Assembly (NCBI GenBank): GCA_025677815.1
Contig: JAIXMP010000003.1
Location: 1,550,001 to 1,614,000, forward strand
Direction: 5' to 3'
Length of the DNA: 64,000 nt
Origin: Phascolomyces articulosus
Lineage: Eukaryota; Mucoromycota; Mucoromycetes; Mucorales; Lichtheimiaceae
Positions 1-13,100 of the stretch are shown here, one piece after another. The notes beneath the pieces are model-generated. The model was given only the letters and a program-made list of their open reading frames with translations, had not been told where the DNA came from and ran no database searches. How positions within the stretch are numbered: the stretch's first letter is position 1; each line of letters starts with the position of its first letter. The translations under genes were made by a program, and so were the position numbers.

Positions 1-762
1 CATTCTTTATCAATGCAGCAGCATGATGATGATGCGTTTTACAATGGTACTCTTTTTGACGATATTGCGAGGGAGCAGCAGCAACAGTCATTTATTATTG
101 ATCATAATAGGCATTATGCCCCCCCTAATAACGGCATTGAAAGCAACTTGGATTCCGCTCTTCCTCAAAACAATAGGGTAGGACCACCACTATCGGAGGA
201 CGTAGAAGTAGTAAGTCAATATTTGAAGCAAGCAATATTTGTTTTCTTGCTTTTACATTTTTTTTACACGTTTAGTTAGTAAATTTATTATATTAATTGT
301 TATATGCGATAGGTGCCACAATTACCTTTACCATATGAAGGACAAGAGGATCGCGGTAGTAATAACACTGAATTTCAGCAGCAATTTTCGATGTCTCATG
401 CACGGCAACAAGAGTTGGTTGTCCCTTTAAGGCCCACCGCATCAACATTTCCACCTTCTGCTGCTGCACAAATAAACTTCCACTCGCCACAAGTAACACC
501 GCCGTCTTTTTCGTGGTCATCTGCAACAGATACCACTGTTAGTTTCCCATCTGTATCTGATAAGAAAATGTGTCGCATGTGTGGTACTTTTTTTGGGCGT
601 AAGCGGGATAGACAAAGGCATGAGAATACTGTGCATTCGTCAGATTATCCGTATCGATGTGATCTCTGTGGCACCCGATTCAAACGACCAGATATTTGCA
701 AAAAACATCGGGGTATCCGAAAGTGCCTCAAACAAGCAAGACTTTTTAATTCAAAAAGATGA
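1..762 (+). CDS. C2H2 zinc-finger protein, 3' part
   Basis: Two exons are visible: up to 210, then 313-762, joined by a phase-0 intron (GTAAGT donor at 211, AG at 311-312). The first ATG in view is at 13, but the frame is open to base 1, so the true start may lie outside the window. The N-terminal two thirds are Gln/Asn/Pro-rich and disordered. The C terminus holds two adjacent zinc fingers. The first is C-x2-C-x12-H-x4-H (CRMCGTFF...). The second is C-x2-C-x12-H-x5-C (CDLCGTRF...), ending in Cys instead of His. The protein ends about 15 residues later in a basic tail. It is probably a nuclear DNA-binding regulator; the target is unknown. Confidence 0.8.
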
Positions 763-2209
763 CCCTGGACCAGGGAGTCATCCTAAATATCTTGAGCATC
801 AATCTTTTTTATTCAACATAGTCATTATATGTATAAATTCCTCTTTTTATATATCAGTTTTAGTGTTGTTTATTCCATAAACAGCACTCGATTTTATCTT
901 CATCAAAAACAACCTTTGTATCCTAAGGATCAAGAGAAAGATGACTCATCCCTATTCATTTCATTTTAATATGCAGCACAACATCTTAGTACTATAATAG
1001 TAGAACAGTAGTGGTAGTAGTTATTATTTTGTACAATTCATTTCTTAATCTTGTCTGGTAAATCAATACAATTTTTAATTAAATAATCAAGTTTTAAGCA
1101 GTGATAGTATTTATTGATGTAGGCGGACTAGCAAATATACCAGCACATATTATTAATCCATAAGTAATAATATTCAAGGAGTATATATCAATATATATGA
1201 AGAAAGATATTGTGGTGCCAAATGATTTTTTATTTCATAATTAATAATGTTTTAGCGAACGTGTCGCATATTATTACTATTATACTTATTGATGAATTGC
1301 TAACAACCTTGAATCACCATCGTTAGTTGCCTACTTCTCTTATTATATTTGAATGTATCTAGTTTTGATGGATCATGAAAAATAGGCTCGGTATGTGCTT
1401 AACATCAACCGTGTTGCTAAGCAGAGGCTTTACTATTTTTGGTGAATAATAAAATTAGATATATGATTTATCAACGCTACTTTTGATGAACATTGGATTA
1501 TCACTATAACAACTTACAGTATGAGTTCATGTCTCCAACAAATGATTAAAAGTGTATTATGTTGCTCTTATTGTGTACGTACTACTACTGCTATTATCTA
1601 TACCATTATGCGCTGGTGTTTATGTAGTAGCTAATATTTATATCGACAGCAGTGATTATACTGTATGCAGTAGCAGAACGTATTAACAGACTTACAACGT
1701 ATTGCATCTTCGTCATCATTGTTATCATCATTTTGTGAATCTAAATAAGTATGTAAGTGTTATATTTTAGTTTACGGAAGACGTCATTTGAAATTGCAGT
1801 AGAATTTCCTTCCAGATCGACAAAAAATTGACCACCATAAGTAACAATAAATAGAACCTTCGTTTAGTAAGGATATATATTCCATTATATATACCAATTT
1901 AGCCTTATATAACAAAAGTGGTAATAAGATAATAAAAAGGAAGGCTACATTGATTGGAACGCCAGCATAGTTTTGTTCATAAAAAATAATACACGATGGA
2001 TTTTTGTTATTAGAAAACAGTAAGTCCTCATTGTTCAATAAGTTTCTCCGCCAATTTATCGTCCATGTCATAAAATTTCTTCATATCAAGGTTCTCTGAA
2101 CATGAATGATGATAATATAATTAAATATAAACTGGTGAATATATTTGTTCTTGATGTATACTTTTATTAATTTAACATACACCAATCCTTGCATGTTTGA
2201 CATTGGCTC
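763..2209. other. AT-rich intergenic region, no gene seen
   Basis: The stretch between the zinc-finger gene and the first F-box relic is AT-rich with stops in all frames. The only ORF near 100 codons (1784-2071, minus) has no recognisable motif and a composition expected of AT-rich noncoding DNA. I see no tRNA, no transposon terminus and no convincing exon. Confidence 0.5.
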
Positions 2210-4060
2210 TCATATGGGAACAGATCCGAATCCGCTACATGATTCAAATTCAATAAGTTTAAGAGCCCATTCTTCTGGAAAACCGAAGAAGAAGGTAGAT
2301 ACCACGTCAATCTCGGCGTACTCCTCTTCTTTATAATAATCGTAGTGTTCTTCTTCGTCTTCTTGTATTGTTATCTGGGAATAGCCATCCATAAATTTGT
2401 CCTGGTAGCGAATACAATTTTCTTGATAATGTTACATCTTCTCTGGACTGTGCACACTCTTGAAATCATAAACAAAGTTTATCAGATTCTGTGCAGTTGG
2501 CGAATCTGAGTTTTTCCAAATTACGAAGACTCTTTAATGTATATACAACAGGATCACTCATGAGAGCCAGACTATGTAAAGATACATCTTTCAGTTCGGG
2601 CAACCATTTAATCAAATCCATTCTACCATAGTCAACCTTGAACTCTCTTAAATACGCCCTATGGTAGCCTGGTACTGTCAACTTGGGGTATATGTCTACA
2701 GATATACCATTAATGAATTGGCGCCAATTGGATTCGCAGTTAGGCATTCCCTCTTCGTATCCTTCATTACTAATATGTGAATGCTTGTCAAAGCTAATCT
2801 TCAATGTCTCCAAAGTGTCTCAGCTTTTGTTGAAAAATGGGACAATGTACACCAGGTCTGAACGTAATAAGGATATGCTTTAGGCTAATCAATGTAGTTG
2901 TTGCTGCTGTGAATAATGTTGTAGTTTCCTCTCTAAGTATGTCTTTGGTGATTGAATTGACAATGGGGGAAGCATTAGCGGGTAATAACATGGTTGCATT
3001 TAGGCTTTGAAAGCAGTGTTTTTCAAGTTGTTTCATTGTGGCTTTTATATCATGGCGATGATAATGGCGATAATAGGGGTTACTTGATGTGGATGTACCA
3101 AAAACATGTAGATTGGGAGAGCGTTAAAATATGGCTTCAGTTATTCTTTCATCCAGAGGGTGGCCATATATCATCAACAATTGAAGATTTAGATATTTTG
3201 TGTTTGCTGTTGAACTGTTAAACAGTTTGAACGCATTTGGATTGTAAAATGCATTATCCCTTCCAGATTCGAGGTGCTCTAGTTTTCGCTATGTCGAAAA
3301 TAAGCTGAACAGTGTTGGTGAAATCTTCTGATATCCTCAACACATCAAACAGTTGAAATGATTTTTTGGGAAAGCAATCGATGATCAAAAGAGTCATTAC
3401 TGTCTAATTATGCCCCACTATTGGAACAAGCAGTTTCAGGGAATCTGTATCTATATATGTACGTATCATATAGCCCAAACCCAATAAATGTTAAATATTA
3501 ATATTCTTATATAACTTGTGCTGTATCTTTCTGTTTGATATTATTAAATAACAACGTTTTATTTGTTCATGCCTGCTCCTAATTCTCGAATATGGCTCAG
3601 TTTTGCGTTTTTAATACCGTATGATATTTTTCCTTTAAGAATGTCAGGTATTAGAGAACATGATTGAATCTTGGTAACAGATTGGGCTACTTCAACATAA
3701 TGAATGCTAACGACATTTTGGGTGGTGGTTTGTTCCATGCTGTTGGTGCATCCCAGCGGGCGTATCTCCATCCACCTGGACACACGAATAAACGAAACTC
3801 TCGCCAGATTTTCAAGACAAAGGTACAACAGAGTATTGTCCTTTCGAATTTTTCTGTTTTAATACTTTCAAGATCGCGGCAGATAGTTCAGGTGGAAGGA
3901 TTGCAACAAAGTCGGTTGAATTCTTCTTGCGCTTTCTGATAATTTCCTCCGCCTCTTGGTGTTTTTTGTGTAATGGCAATTTATCCTCTTCGTACTCCAT
4001 AGATCATTCTGACACTGATACGACACTATACTCTTTTTGTTTTTTATCAAATATATCCAT
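2210..4060 (-). pseudogene. Decayed TPR/F-box/LRR gene, copy A
   Basis: Read on the minus strand, broken segments follow the order of the intact gene at 36996-39145. Segments at 4000-3812 match its post-TPR helix and F-box (LPPELSAAIL for LPSEVSIMIF). Segments at 3828-3559 match the end of exon 1 (ARWDG...KLKTG region). Segments at 3036-2794 and 2813-2466 match the LRR half (LEKHCFQSLNATMLLPAN for LEKLELYSLSHLKSLLILPN). 2392-2210 resembles the acidic C-terminal tail. Many stops and frame changes lie between the pieces and most of the N-terminal TPR part is gone. It is non-functional by inspection; edges are approximate. Confidence 0.8.
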
Positions 4061-4496
4061 GTGTTAATCTAAAAGATGCACCGTCACTTTCTCTTCTATC
4101 TAGTCCATCGGTAAACAGTTTGTTAAGAAAAACAGTCAATGCACCAAACCAGGAACTAAATTATAAAACATGCAAATAAACCTGTTTATGGATAAACCTA
4201 TATATTTAGCTACATGTATTTATCATCCTTATATCAATGCCAAGTTATAAACTGGAAAGGTTGCAATAAGTAAGTAGAAATAAAGCACAAATAATGGTCG
4301 TTTTTTAATTTCATCCCCAAAAACACGCAATAAAACGCCATGATGAATATTTGTAAGTAATTTTATTGCTATGAAAAAAAATATAAGCTACGATATACAT
4401 GTTTACAATAAAACTACATTACTTTTTGAACATAATTGCTATCTTTTAGTAAGCATAATATACAAACACGAGTGTGATGTGTATTTTTTTCAAATA
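4061..4496. other. Spacer between two decayed F-box copies
   Basis: AT-rich sequence between relic A and copy B, presumably containing the promoter of A's ancestor and the 3' flank of B. No coding segment was recognised. Confidence 0.4.
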
Positions 4497-6779
4497 CTAG
4501 ACAAAATGATAACGCATTCCTTTGTGCATATCATACCCCATATGTATTTCGTCCTCTTCATCAGAATCTCCTTGAGAATAAAGATTGCATGCACGACGAT
4601 TAATGCGTTGAGCTTTTTCCTCCCATGGATCAATCTTCAATTTACATTTTCCACGACTTTTCAACAACTGAAAGATTTCTTCAGAAGATACCGATTCCAG
4701 GTTTTCCAAATGAAGACTCCATGGATCAGAGCGCTTGCAGTACCTTCGAACAAAATTTTGTACATTTTTTCTTTCCAATTTGCAGTTGGATATTCTGAAA
4801 TAATCCAAATCCGGGATACCCACCAAAGCTTCCCAAAGAAAAGGCAATTTTTTGAATCCATAACAATCAACAAACTCGAGATGGGATAAAGGGAAGAATA
4901 TTTTCCTTGGCGATGCATAGTCCAAGAAATATTCCTCCATTTCGCTTGATATAGTGCAATGTGTAAACTTGGCCATTTGCAAGACACAAAGCATACTGAA
5001 TGCAGACATGAGAGTCTCGCCCATGTGAATAATATTCTCCAGGGAAAGGCATGTCATCTTGGGTGATTTTTGTATCACTTTTCCAATGACGTTATCAAAG
5101 TCCTTCGATCGTACAGGATGGCGCACATAATCCAATACCGTCAATTTGGGGGAAACCGCCATCACGTCCATCCATAATAGTAAAAAACGAGGGCATTTCA
5201 CCATCACGTCCATGATTGAATAAGTAGCGCCAATGTTTTAAACATACAGGGAATTCTTTGTCGTAATCTTCATCTTCAATATCCAGATAGCGCCTCAAAT
5301 TGACAATTAAAGTTTGTAATGTCTCTCGACTTTTTTCGACGATGGGTGCAAGGCAAGTGAGATCTGTTCCTTTTTCTGGTGCCATGATAATGTATTTGAT
5401 TCCCTTGTCTTTTGTCAATTCTGTCTTTGTTTTACGGCTATTTTCATCACAACATTCCTCGTTGATTTTCTTGATGATCGGCAAAAATTCATAGGATTCA
5501 TTTGGTAGGATGAGGAGCCATTTAAGACGTGGGAGACAATAGATATCAAGTTGTTCTATTATCCTTTTGAAATTCGCGTTATCTTTGTTGGAGGTCCGAT
5601 AGTCATTTGATGTAGATGTTCCAAAGGCTAATAGATTAGGTGCTCGATGAAATAGACCTCGTGTAATTGCAGGATTCAGAGGACGGTCGTGGATTATCAA
5701 TGATCGAAGGTTTGGATATGTTGTTGCAGTTTCATCAGAAAATGGTTTGATCATATCTGGGTGTAATTTGAAATCCTTTCTAGATCTACGTCGAGGCTTT
5801 GTTGATGTAACATCGAAAGCAAGATTGACAATGTTGGGACAGAGTTTCATGATCTTTTCCATGTCAATTTGTTGAACAAGTGCATCTTTATTTGGGTACA
5901 TAATAATCAATAGCGAGTGTCAAGGATGTTAAATTCTTCCCCATCTTTGTAAGGAGTAAATCCATATTCGTTATGTCTATAATGGAAGAAAGAGGCACAT
6001 GGTTAGAAAACTAAATAGTTATTTGTGGTTGCATCAAGATTACCAGTCTTTAGTTCTCTGACTTTATCCAAACTTGCATTTTCTACTATAGATCGATACC
6101 TGTTGTTGACATGACCAGGCATCCAGCCTACTGATTCAATACTTGTAATATGTGGTGTCACTTTTTCCATCATGACAAAAGCAGGAGAACAATCTTCCCA
6201 TCGCGCCGACTGCCATATGAAAGGACAGTTGGATAAAATAAAATTTCGCCAACGTTTCGAGACATAGAGACATTGGAAGATAGTCTGTGAATCTTCAGCA
6301 AGATGTTCAAAAATCATATTGGATGGTATATTTAACATGATGATAAAGTCCACTGGATTGTTTTTGACGCGCTGGGCAATTTCCTGTAATTCTTGATACT
6401 TCTCTTCCAGGTCTTCAAGGCAATCTCTTTTATAGTCCTCTCTATATTGTCCCCAATCGATTCCATTCTCAGCTTGTTTGTACACATTCAAAGCAGCGTC
6501 ATAACGACCTTGTTTAGCATATAAACGCGCACTGATCTTGTAACATTCCAATCGTTGAGGATCCATAGTCATTGCAATATCAATAAGTTCGCGTGCCTTT
6601 TCAAACTTGTCTCCTTGTTCATAACATTTAGCATCGTGAATGAGCTTATCCACTTGCTTCGTTTCTTTTGATTTCTCCTCTGCTTCGTCCTTATCAGAAT
6701 CACCTTCAAATTCTTCCTCAGATTCCTTCTCTTCATAATCCACAGCATTATAAGGTGGCTGCTGTGTTCGTCGCGTCAT
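4497..6779 (-). pseudogene. TPR/F-box/LRR gene with two frameshifts, copy B
   Basis: Exon 1 (6779 to about 6046) encodes an acidic N terminus, a TPR-like helical repeat region (KCYEQGDKFEKARELIDIAM...) and an F-box-like segment (LNIPSNMIFEHLAED...), ending at the conserved KTG before a GTAATC donor. Exon 2 begins at an AG near 5989 (reads DITNMDLLL) in frame with exon 1. It then meets a stop near 5893, while the family-like LRR sequence continues in another frame from about 5910. A second frame change lies at about 5165-5225, after which LRR sequence runs to the stop at 4497. The family normally forms SCF ubiquitin-ligase adaptors, with the F-box binding Skp1 and LRR/TPR binding substrate. 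Two independent breaks suggest a recent pseudogene; assembly error is the alternative. Confidence 0.75.
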
Positions 6780-6894
6780 TTGTATTATTGGTATTACAAT
6801 GAAAGGGAAGAATAAAAAGCAACACGTGTAATTTTTTGACTGAGAATAGATGAGCCTTATACTGCGTGGTGGTATGACAGATATTTGTTTAGAT

Positions 6895-9600
6895 TAAAAT
6901 TTATATTTATTATTGTGGAAGACTGGGTTGACCTGCGCCTATAGGCATGTGGTCGCTTCCTTGCGGTACTTAGTGGTAAAGATTATGTATGAGCAAAAGA
7001 ATATATGGCATCAGCTGAAAAACCCCCCTTTAGGAGGAAAAGCTAAGCTAGTGTGGATAATGTGGTAATGTTACATATGTAAGAGAAATAAAAAGGGAAA
7101 ATAGAAGGTATAATGATTATGAGTGGGAGGAGTGGAAAATATAAATTTATATAGTAACTTGGTTACTTTCTTGAGTTGTATATGATGGGAGTTGTGGTGG
7201 CAGCGGTGGTTCTGCAGGTTCCGGTTCGTCTTCTTCGTAGTCATTTACGGAGTGACTTAATCGGTCGATTTCCCGGAGGGCACGGATTAGTACAAACCAG
7301 TAGTTGATCCACTTTCCAAGTGATAAGTCGACTTCTGAGCGCGGGAGATGATTTATAACGTAGTCGAGTGGTTTTAGTTCTCGTTGGAGTTCAGGAATTG
7401 TACCAAATGTTGTTTTCAACTCATCAAGTACTTCTTCCATCAAAGGACAACGTGTAAAATGTTCTCTATTTGCTGTTGGATGGCCGCATCTACAATCTTT
7501 CAGAGAGTAGGATGGGAGCCAGTGCATTCTCCATTTGATAAATCTGTGTCGGTCACGTGGAGTAGCAGGAAGATATAGTACTGGGTCGATCATTCTTTTA
7601 TCGCGAAGACAACGGATAGTTTTCTTTTTATCGGCCCGGATTTTATATTCTTCATCTCGTTTTTGGGATATGGCTTGCTTGAGTGAGTACTTTGGTGGGT
7701 TGATTCCATTTTTTAGCTTAGTGTATAGTTGGTAGAATGGATTGTTCGATGTTAGATGCTTCCAATGTTTATCCTTATTTTTGTTCCAGGAAAAGGGTAG
7801 TTCAATGGATCGTGTCAAAGTAGTGGTAGGTAAATTTTGGAGTCGAACAGCAAATTTTAATTGGAGAATACGAGTTCTTGTATGCATCGAGGGTAAGTCT
7901 GCTAGCATCATTGGAACGATGGTTGGAAAATGAGTTGCTGCATTTCGATTAAGAGTCATTTTTATACAACCTTTTTGTGCATTGTCAATTTTATCTTTTA
8001 GTGTAGCAGATAAGACGGTAATGGCTAGACCGTACTCAAGAACTGGTCGAACAAAAGTGCGGTATATTCTTAAAGCAGGCCATAGACCAATTCCGTACTG
8101 ATGGACACCAAGTTGTCGTAGTAACCCCATATTTCCTGTTGCTTTGCTGGTACGTTGATTCACCAATTGCCCGGAACTATTACCATTATGGTCAAAGGGA
8201 ATACCGAGATATTGAAAAGTGTTAACTAAAGGGATTATTTTGTTATACAGTTGATATTGTTGCGATGATGGCTGAGATTGCTGTGGATCGATAATAGCAC
8301 ATTTATCAGGGTGCCATTTATATCCTTGGTCTTTCGAGTGTCGTTCAGCTATTCGTAGTAATCTTTTCATATCTGGAGGAGAGCCTATTAGTGCTACATC
8401 ATCAGCATAGAGACAAGCTGATATTATAAGATTTGATTGATCAGGCCGATTTTTGTCAGGACGTCCATTCTTTCCCCCTGTATATTTCTGTAGTTGGGCT
8501 GATGCTTCTGTTGCTCCATTGGCTGTAGATGTTCGAAGGAATAGTGGCTTTTCACATCGCACATGCATGTTAATACGTAGTCGTCTTGGGAGAGTGTCGA
8601 TAAAGACTGCGTATAATAATGGGCTCAAGATAGAACCTTGTAGTACTCCTTTCTTTGGATGAATGAAGCGGGATTGATAATTTTGTGAAATGTCGGAGAT
8701 GCGTATATCATCAAACATATGGCGGATCATATGAAACAGAGCGCTCGGCAGGTGTTTCTGCAACGTTGACCATATGATACCACGATCTACTGAATCATAT
8801 GCTAATTGATATCGAGAAAAGCAAGAACAGGTGAGTTGTTGTATTGTTGTTGATATTGGCGGATGAGTGTGTGAAGAGAGAAAGCTTGGTCTAATGCACC
8901 GCGATGATGGCGGAAACCTCCTTGAGATATGTCTAGAGCAGGCATTGATTTGAGAAGCTTTGGCAGGAAGCATCGTTCAAGAAGTTTCCTCAGTGTACTT
9001 GTCAGGCTATTTGGTCGGTAATTAGCGGCTACTCCTGGATCCCCTTTTTTGTAGATTGGGACTACTTGTGCTGTTCTCCAGGATAACGGTATCCAAGACC
9101 AATTCCAGCATAGCCGGAAGAATTTGCTTAGGACTTTAGACAAGGGTTGTATAATTGGTTTAAGCATTGCTCCTGTAATATGATCATCACCTGGAGCTTT
9201 GCGTGGTGCCATGTTGCTAATGATAAACTCTATCTCTGGTGCGGGAAATGGATTGTCATTGGTGGGTGGATGGAAGATTTGTTGCTTTATATAAGCAGTT
9301 GATCTTGATTTGTTTCTTTCCATATTTTCTCCACCAAATATTTTGGAAAAGTGAGATATCATTGTTTCTACAGCTTGCTGAGGACCATCAGGGGGCGAGA
9401 ATAGATGAGATGACTCTCTGTTTCGACGCATCCTTTTGATGGTAGCATTTGCTTCGTTGTCTGGGGCATTACCAAGTTTCATGCAAAACTGCTTCCATGT
9501 ACTCCTACGAGTTTTGCTTATTTCTTTGGACAGATATTTGTTTATGTTACTTCTTGGAACAGATATGTTTCTTATATATATATCGAAACAGTACACACAT
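6895..9600 (-). mobile_element. 5'-truncated LINE (non-LTR retrotransposon)
   Basis: A reverse-transcriptase ORF on the minus strand is followed by about 250 bp of noncoding 3' sequence running to about 6895. The element lacks an upstream AP-type endonuclease region, as expected from 5' truncation at insertion; the 5' edge is placed near 9600 where RT-linked coding stops. Its 3' end (about 6915-6975) contains a perfect 10-bp palindrome, GCCTATAGGC, and resembles 57807-57862, so the terminus is shared by another insertion. The edges are estimates and no target-site duplication was confirmed. Confidence 0.8.
7147..9596 (-). pseudogene. LINE reverse transcriptase, one frameshift
   Basis: The N-terminal segment (9596-8802) carries RT finger motifs (PIYKKGDPG, NYRPNSLTS) and stops just after the FLDI start of the catalytic A motif. 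The second segment resumes within a few codons in another frame (LAYDSVDRG). It contains the GVLQGSILSPLLYAVF motif, the catalytic YADDVALIGSP box, and a thumb/connection region with KWHPDKC and FQYLGIPF. A C-terminal Cys/His cluster (CRCGHP...H...C) is typical of LINE ORF2 tails. The single frameshift near 8805-8835, inside the A motif, disables the enzyme. The endonuclease domain is absent. Confidence 0.85.
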
Positions 9601-9864
9601 AAAGAAATTAAGGCACCTATTACTTATTACTAAACAAATCATCTGGGTAAATATTGATTTTATTTAAAGATATAGCATGTCATCATATGAAATAATATCT
9701 TAATGGATGAATAATGTGTATGAAAGCGAATATATTTATAAATATAATAGTAACATAAATAATTATACGTAGTTTATACAGATAATATAATGATTATCAA
9801 TGGGTGCTTAAATATTAATGTTGTTATACTTGGATATATGCATATAATAGGTAATTGTTGATTG

Positions 9865-10149
9865 CTATTGTTGTTGGTGTTCGATTATATATAAAGCACG
9901 CAAGGCGATAATTTCAGCACGTCGAATACGACATTTACGACTATGTTGATGTCTTTCCATGATATATTGTTGATGAAAGTGTGTACCACATAATGGACAT
10001 TCTATTCCTGGTGTATGTGCTTGACCGCGCTCCAAGTGTTGTTGAAAATGAATCAACCGCCTATACTGTATCCTGCAAAACACGCAATAAAAAGAAGCAG
10101 TCCCTCGGCGACGTTGTAATCGTTTGAGGTTATCTTGTCGAATTGTCAT
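9865..10149 (-). CDS. Small C2H2-type zinc-finger protein
   Basis: A 94-residue ORF with a basic N terminus (NLKRLQRRRG) and two fingers: CVFC-x12-H with a second His after a longer loop (HLERGQAH), and CPLC-x12-H-x5-C (CPLCGTHF...RKC). The last finger ends in Cys like the one in the gene at the left edge, and both share the CGT-x-F core. Downstream (minus) is AT-rich. It could be the 3' exon of a larger gene, since an upstream exon would be hard to see here. Function unknown; probably nucleic-acid binding. Confidence 0.55.
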   Translation of the reverse strand: MTIRQDNLKRLQRRRGTASFYCVFCRIQYRRLIHFQQHLERGQAHTPGIECPLCGTHFHQQYIMERHQHSRKCRIRRAEIIALRALYIIEHQQQ

Positions 10150-13100
10150 AGGTTTACTATTGCTGTTGCTGTAGTTGAAAGGTACAGAAAGAGATCAGCA
10201 GAGCAAAATAAAAAGAAGAGTTATTAGTGTAATTTTTTTTATATTGTAATATTTATTATTTTGTTCATGTAGAGATTATCATCAAGGAGTGAGTTTATTT
10301 GAAGTCCACGTTATTATTATGTTATATGAATTAAAATACACTTTAAGGGGTGATAGATGAACCATGCATATGAATACATTATAAACTATAAAATAAATAT
10401 ACAAATTTTGGTTCGATTTCATCACTTAGTTTAGTTTTCTCATCAACCAAAATATATATTACTACAGCAATTTTCTTTATTAGGAGTTATTGCTGATGAT
10501 GAACATGTAACTGGTCGTTTTTTATCATATACTATTTGTTAAAATATACTAAACGAATTAACTAGTCTAATGAATTATTTCATATTTTTTCACACAGTAG
10601 TAGGAAAAGCCTGCTGAAATCATCAAAATCGACTCCATTCAAAGATTTACTTTTAATCATTAGTGATAAAACACCATATATGGCTTTTATTACGCCCTAC
10701 GTAAAATCCACTTACATTATCCCTTCTTTTGTAATACTCTCAAAATCTTACATTCATCTATAAATGGTTGAATATCATTCTAACGAAAATTCAAATTTAA
10801 TTTGTCACTGGCTATCAAGGTGGTATTATAATAGTAGTTATCAATGTGAATATGGACGACCGGCCTATCAAGGTTATTAATGGAGGTCATGATAAAACGT
10901 TCACTTAAAAATCTCAAAATCTTTCTTATTACAGTAATTGGTGCAAGTCTAATCTTATCATTATGAACATCATTGATAACGACCACATTTCATATCTTTG
11001 ACGCTATAAAATCCATGGCTTTTCGATATTTCAATATACCAAACAATATCATTTTGCTTCCAAGATATTATCCAGTTCTTGGTGCAAAACAATAAAAATA
11101 TAGTCTTTTACATTTGTACACTCCAATTATTTCTTACAGTTTCTTCGATCAAAATAATCGAAAATATTAGAATTGACCAGAAGAATTACAATTAGATGTA
11201 GATATCATGAACCAGTTTACAAAGAAGTCATTGGCACTGGACAGTTTGAAACAGTTTACTGTATGGAGGGATGTATAATTATGAGCCATAGCTTAGTATA
11301 TTGTTGAAAAAAACAAAACAAATATTATTATATACTACTCCATGCTTAAATTGTGGGTAAACCTTTATTTTGGGACACAGATCCATTTTTTTGGTGTGTC
11401 ATCTCCTTTACAACATGATTCAATTATTTGAAAGAAATTGGCAGCATGGGCTATATGTCTTGGCAGTTGGGAAATAATATATAAAAATAACCGAATAAAT
11501 ATTAATATATAACTTTACAAGTTCATATAAATTAATGAGTATAGGTATATAAAAAGAAGGGGCTGTAATCAGTATCATCATATATTATACTTCACTACCT
11601 GTATTACTACATTTAATAGTCGCTTCATTATTAAAAGAGGGAGATATAGTGGCGGAATTGTAACTTTACAGAAACAAGCTTCATAGAAACAACACTTTAT
11701 ATTTATTGCTGAGCAGCATACCATCATAATAAAGAGCAAGAAGGAGTAGCGTAATAGTAATTATGAGACCAACAAAAGATACATTTTATAATTGTTTCGA
11801 TAATTATATAATAAAACTTACGTAAATGATTTTCATTGTCGATGTTAGTAGGTGTGAAGATGATGGAACAGTGTGTTAGCTCGCCATTATTAAAATATCT
11901 TTGATTTATAAGGCGTACACCATTCTCGATATCAGCAATTTATGATGAGCAAGTTATATCCTGGCGCCTTTTACTAACAAGATCGAGGCATTGATCGAAC
12001 TAACCTAGAAAGGATGGTCACATGTTGCACACGCCAGTCAACACATTTCCACACGTGGGGGATCTTTTTCAAAACAACGAACAGAAAATATAAGAGAAAA
12101 AAATGTGGCGTTTACATACCTATACAATATTATCGATCTCACAATGTTAGCAACATTTGCTTTTTTGTCTTTATTAATGAAAATAAATGCACTGAATTTT
12201 ATCCCGTAAAAGATGATAAAAATTCAAAGCCGAAGATGACAAAGAGTTACTTTTATTTGGCGCAAAAACAAAGCCCAAAGGAATTTGGGTTTCGACCAAT
12301 AGATGCCATCTTCTTGCATCAAACTTTATGACTGAAGAATGCTCTATAAATAATGGTCATCTTGTCATAATTACAACTGATAAATTTCGGGTGGGTGAAA
12401 TGTATATACAATAACTACCATGGATTTCAATGGATATACGTAATGAATAAGCTAAAAGTGAACTAAAACGTTTTAGTCATGCGGGGTTATCGGGTAACAA
12501 TTAAACTTTCGGAACACGAAGATTTATAGTATAAGTTGCTAGTAGTGTCAATAGCAGAGGAAGAAGATTATCTTGAGCTTGTATAAAAAATATGATAAAG
12601 CAGAATTGCAATAAAAGATAATGAAGGATTTTGATGAGATCAAATACATCCCTTCCGCCATCATCTTGTATTAGACATATTGTAATGTTGATACCAGAGG
12701 TATTGTCCACTGTTGAGAGAACACGCATAAACCGGAGACGCAGACAATTCATTTTAGGGACCCGCACAATGACATTATAATTAATATTTTTACAACGATG
12801 GCTCAAGTATTATATACACGCCTTCATTTTATTTACCTAATATCAACAATTTATACCTTTTTCGAACTTTTTATGAGTTTTCCCGATTGTATAACAAAAA
12901 AAAATATAGGAAAATTGTTGCTCCGGCATGGATGTTCATTTGTTTATTATTAATTAAAGAAAAAGATATATATAATAAAAGAAAAAGAGGACTCGTCGCA
13001 TAATAATCAAACTGAACACCATGTGTCATATGTGAAGAAAGTGTTTTTCGTTATGTTCTACGGATGTTCGGAAACCCCACCGGGTCAATGGCATCTCATC

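Noticed and set aside
1784..2071. 95-codon minus-strand ORF
   Set aside because: No motif, AT-driven composition and no neighbouring exon; consistent with chance.
12014..12331. 105-codon plus-strand ORF
   Set aside because: No recognisable domain or splice context and low-complexity codon use.
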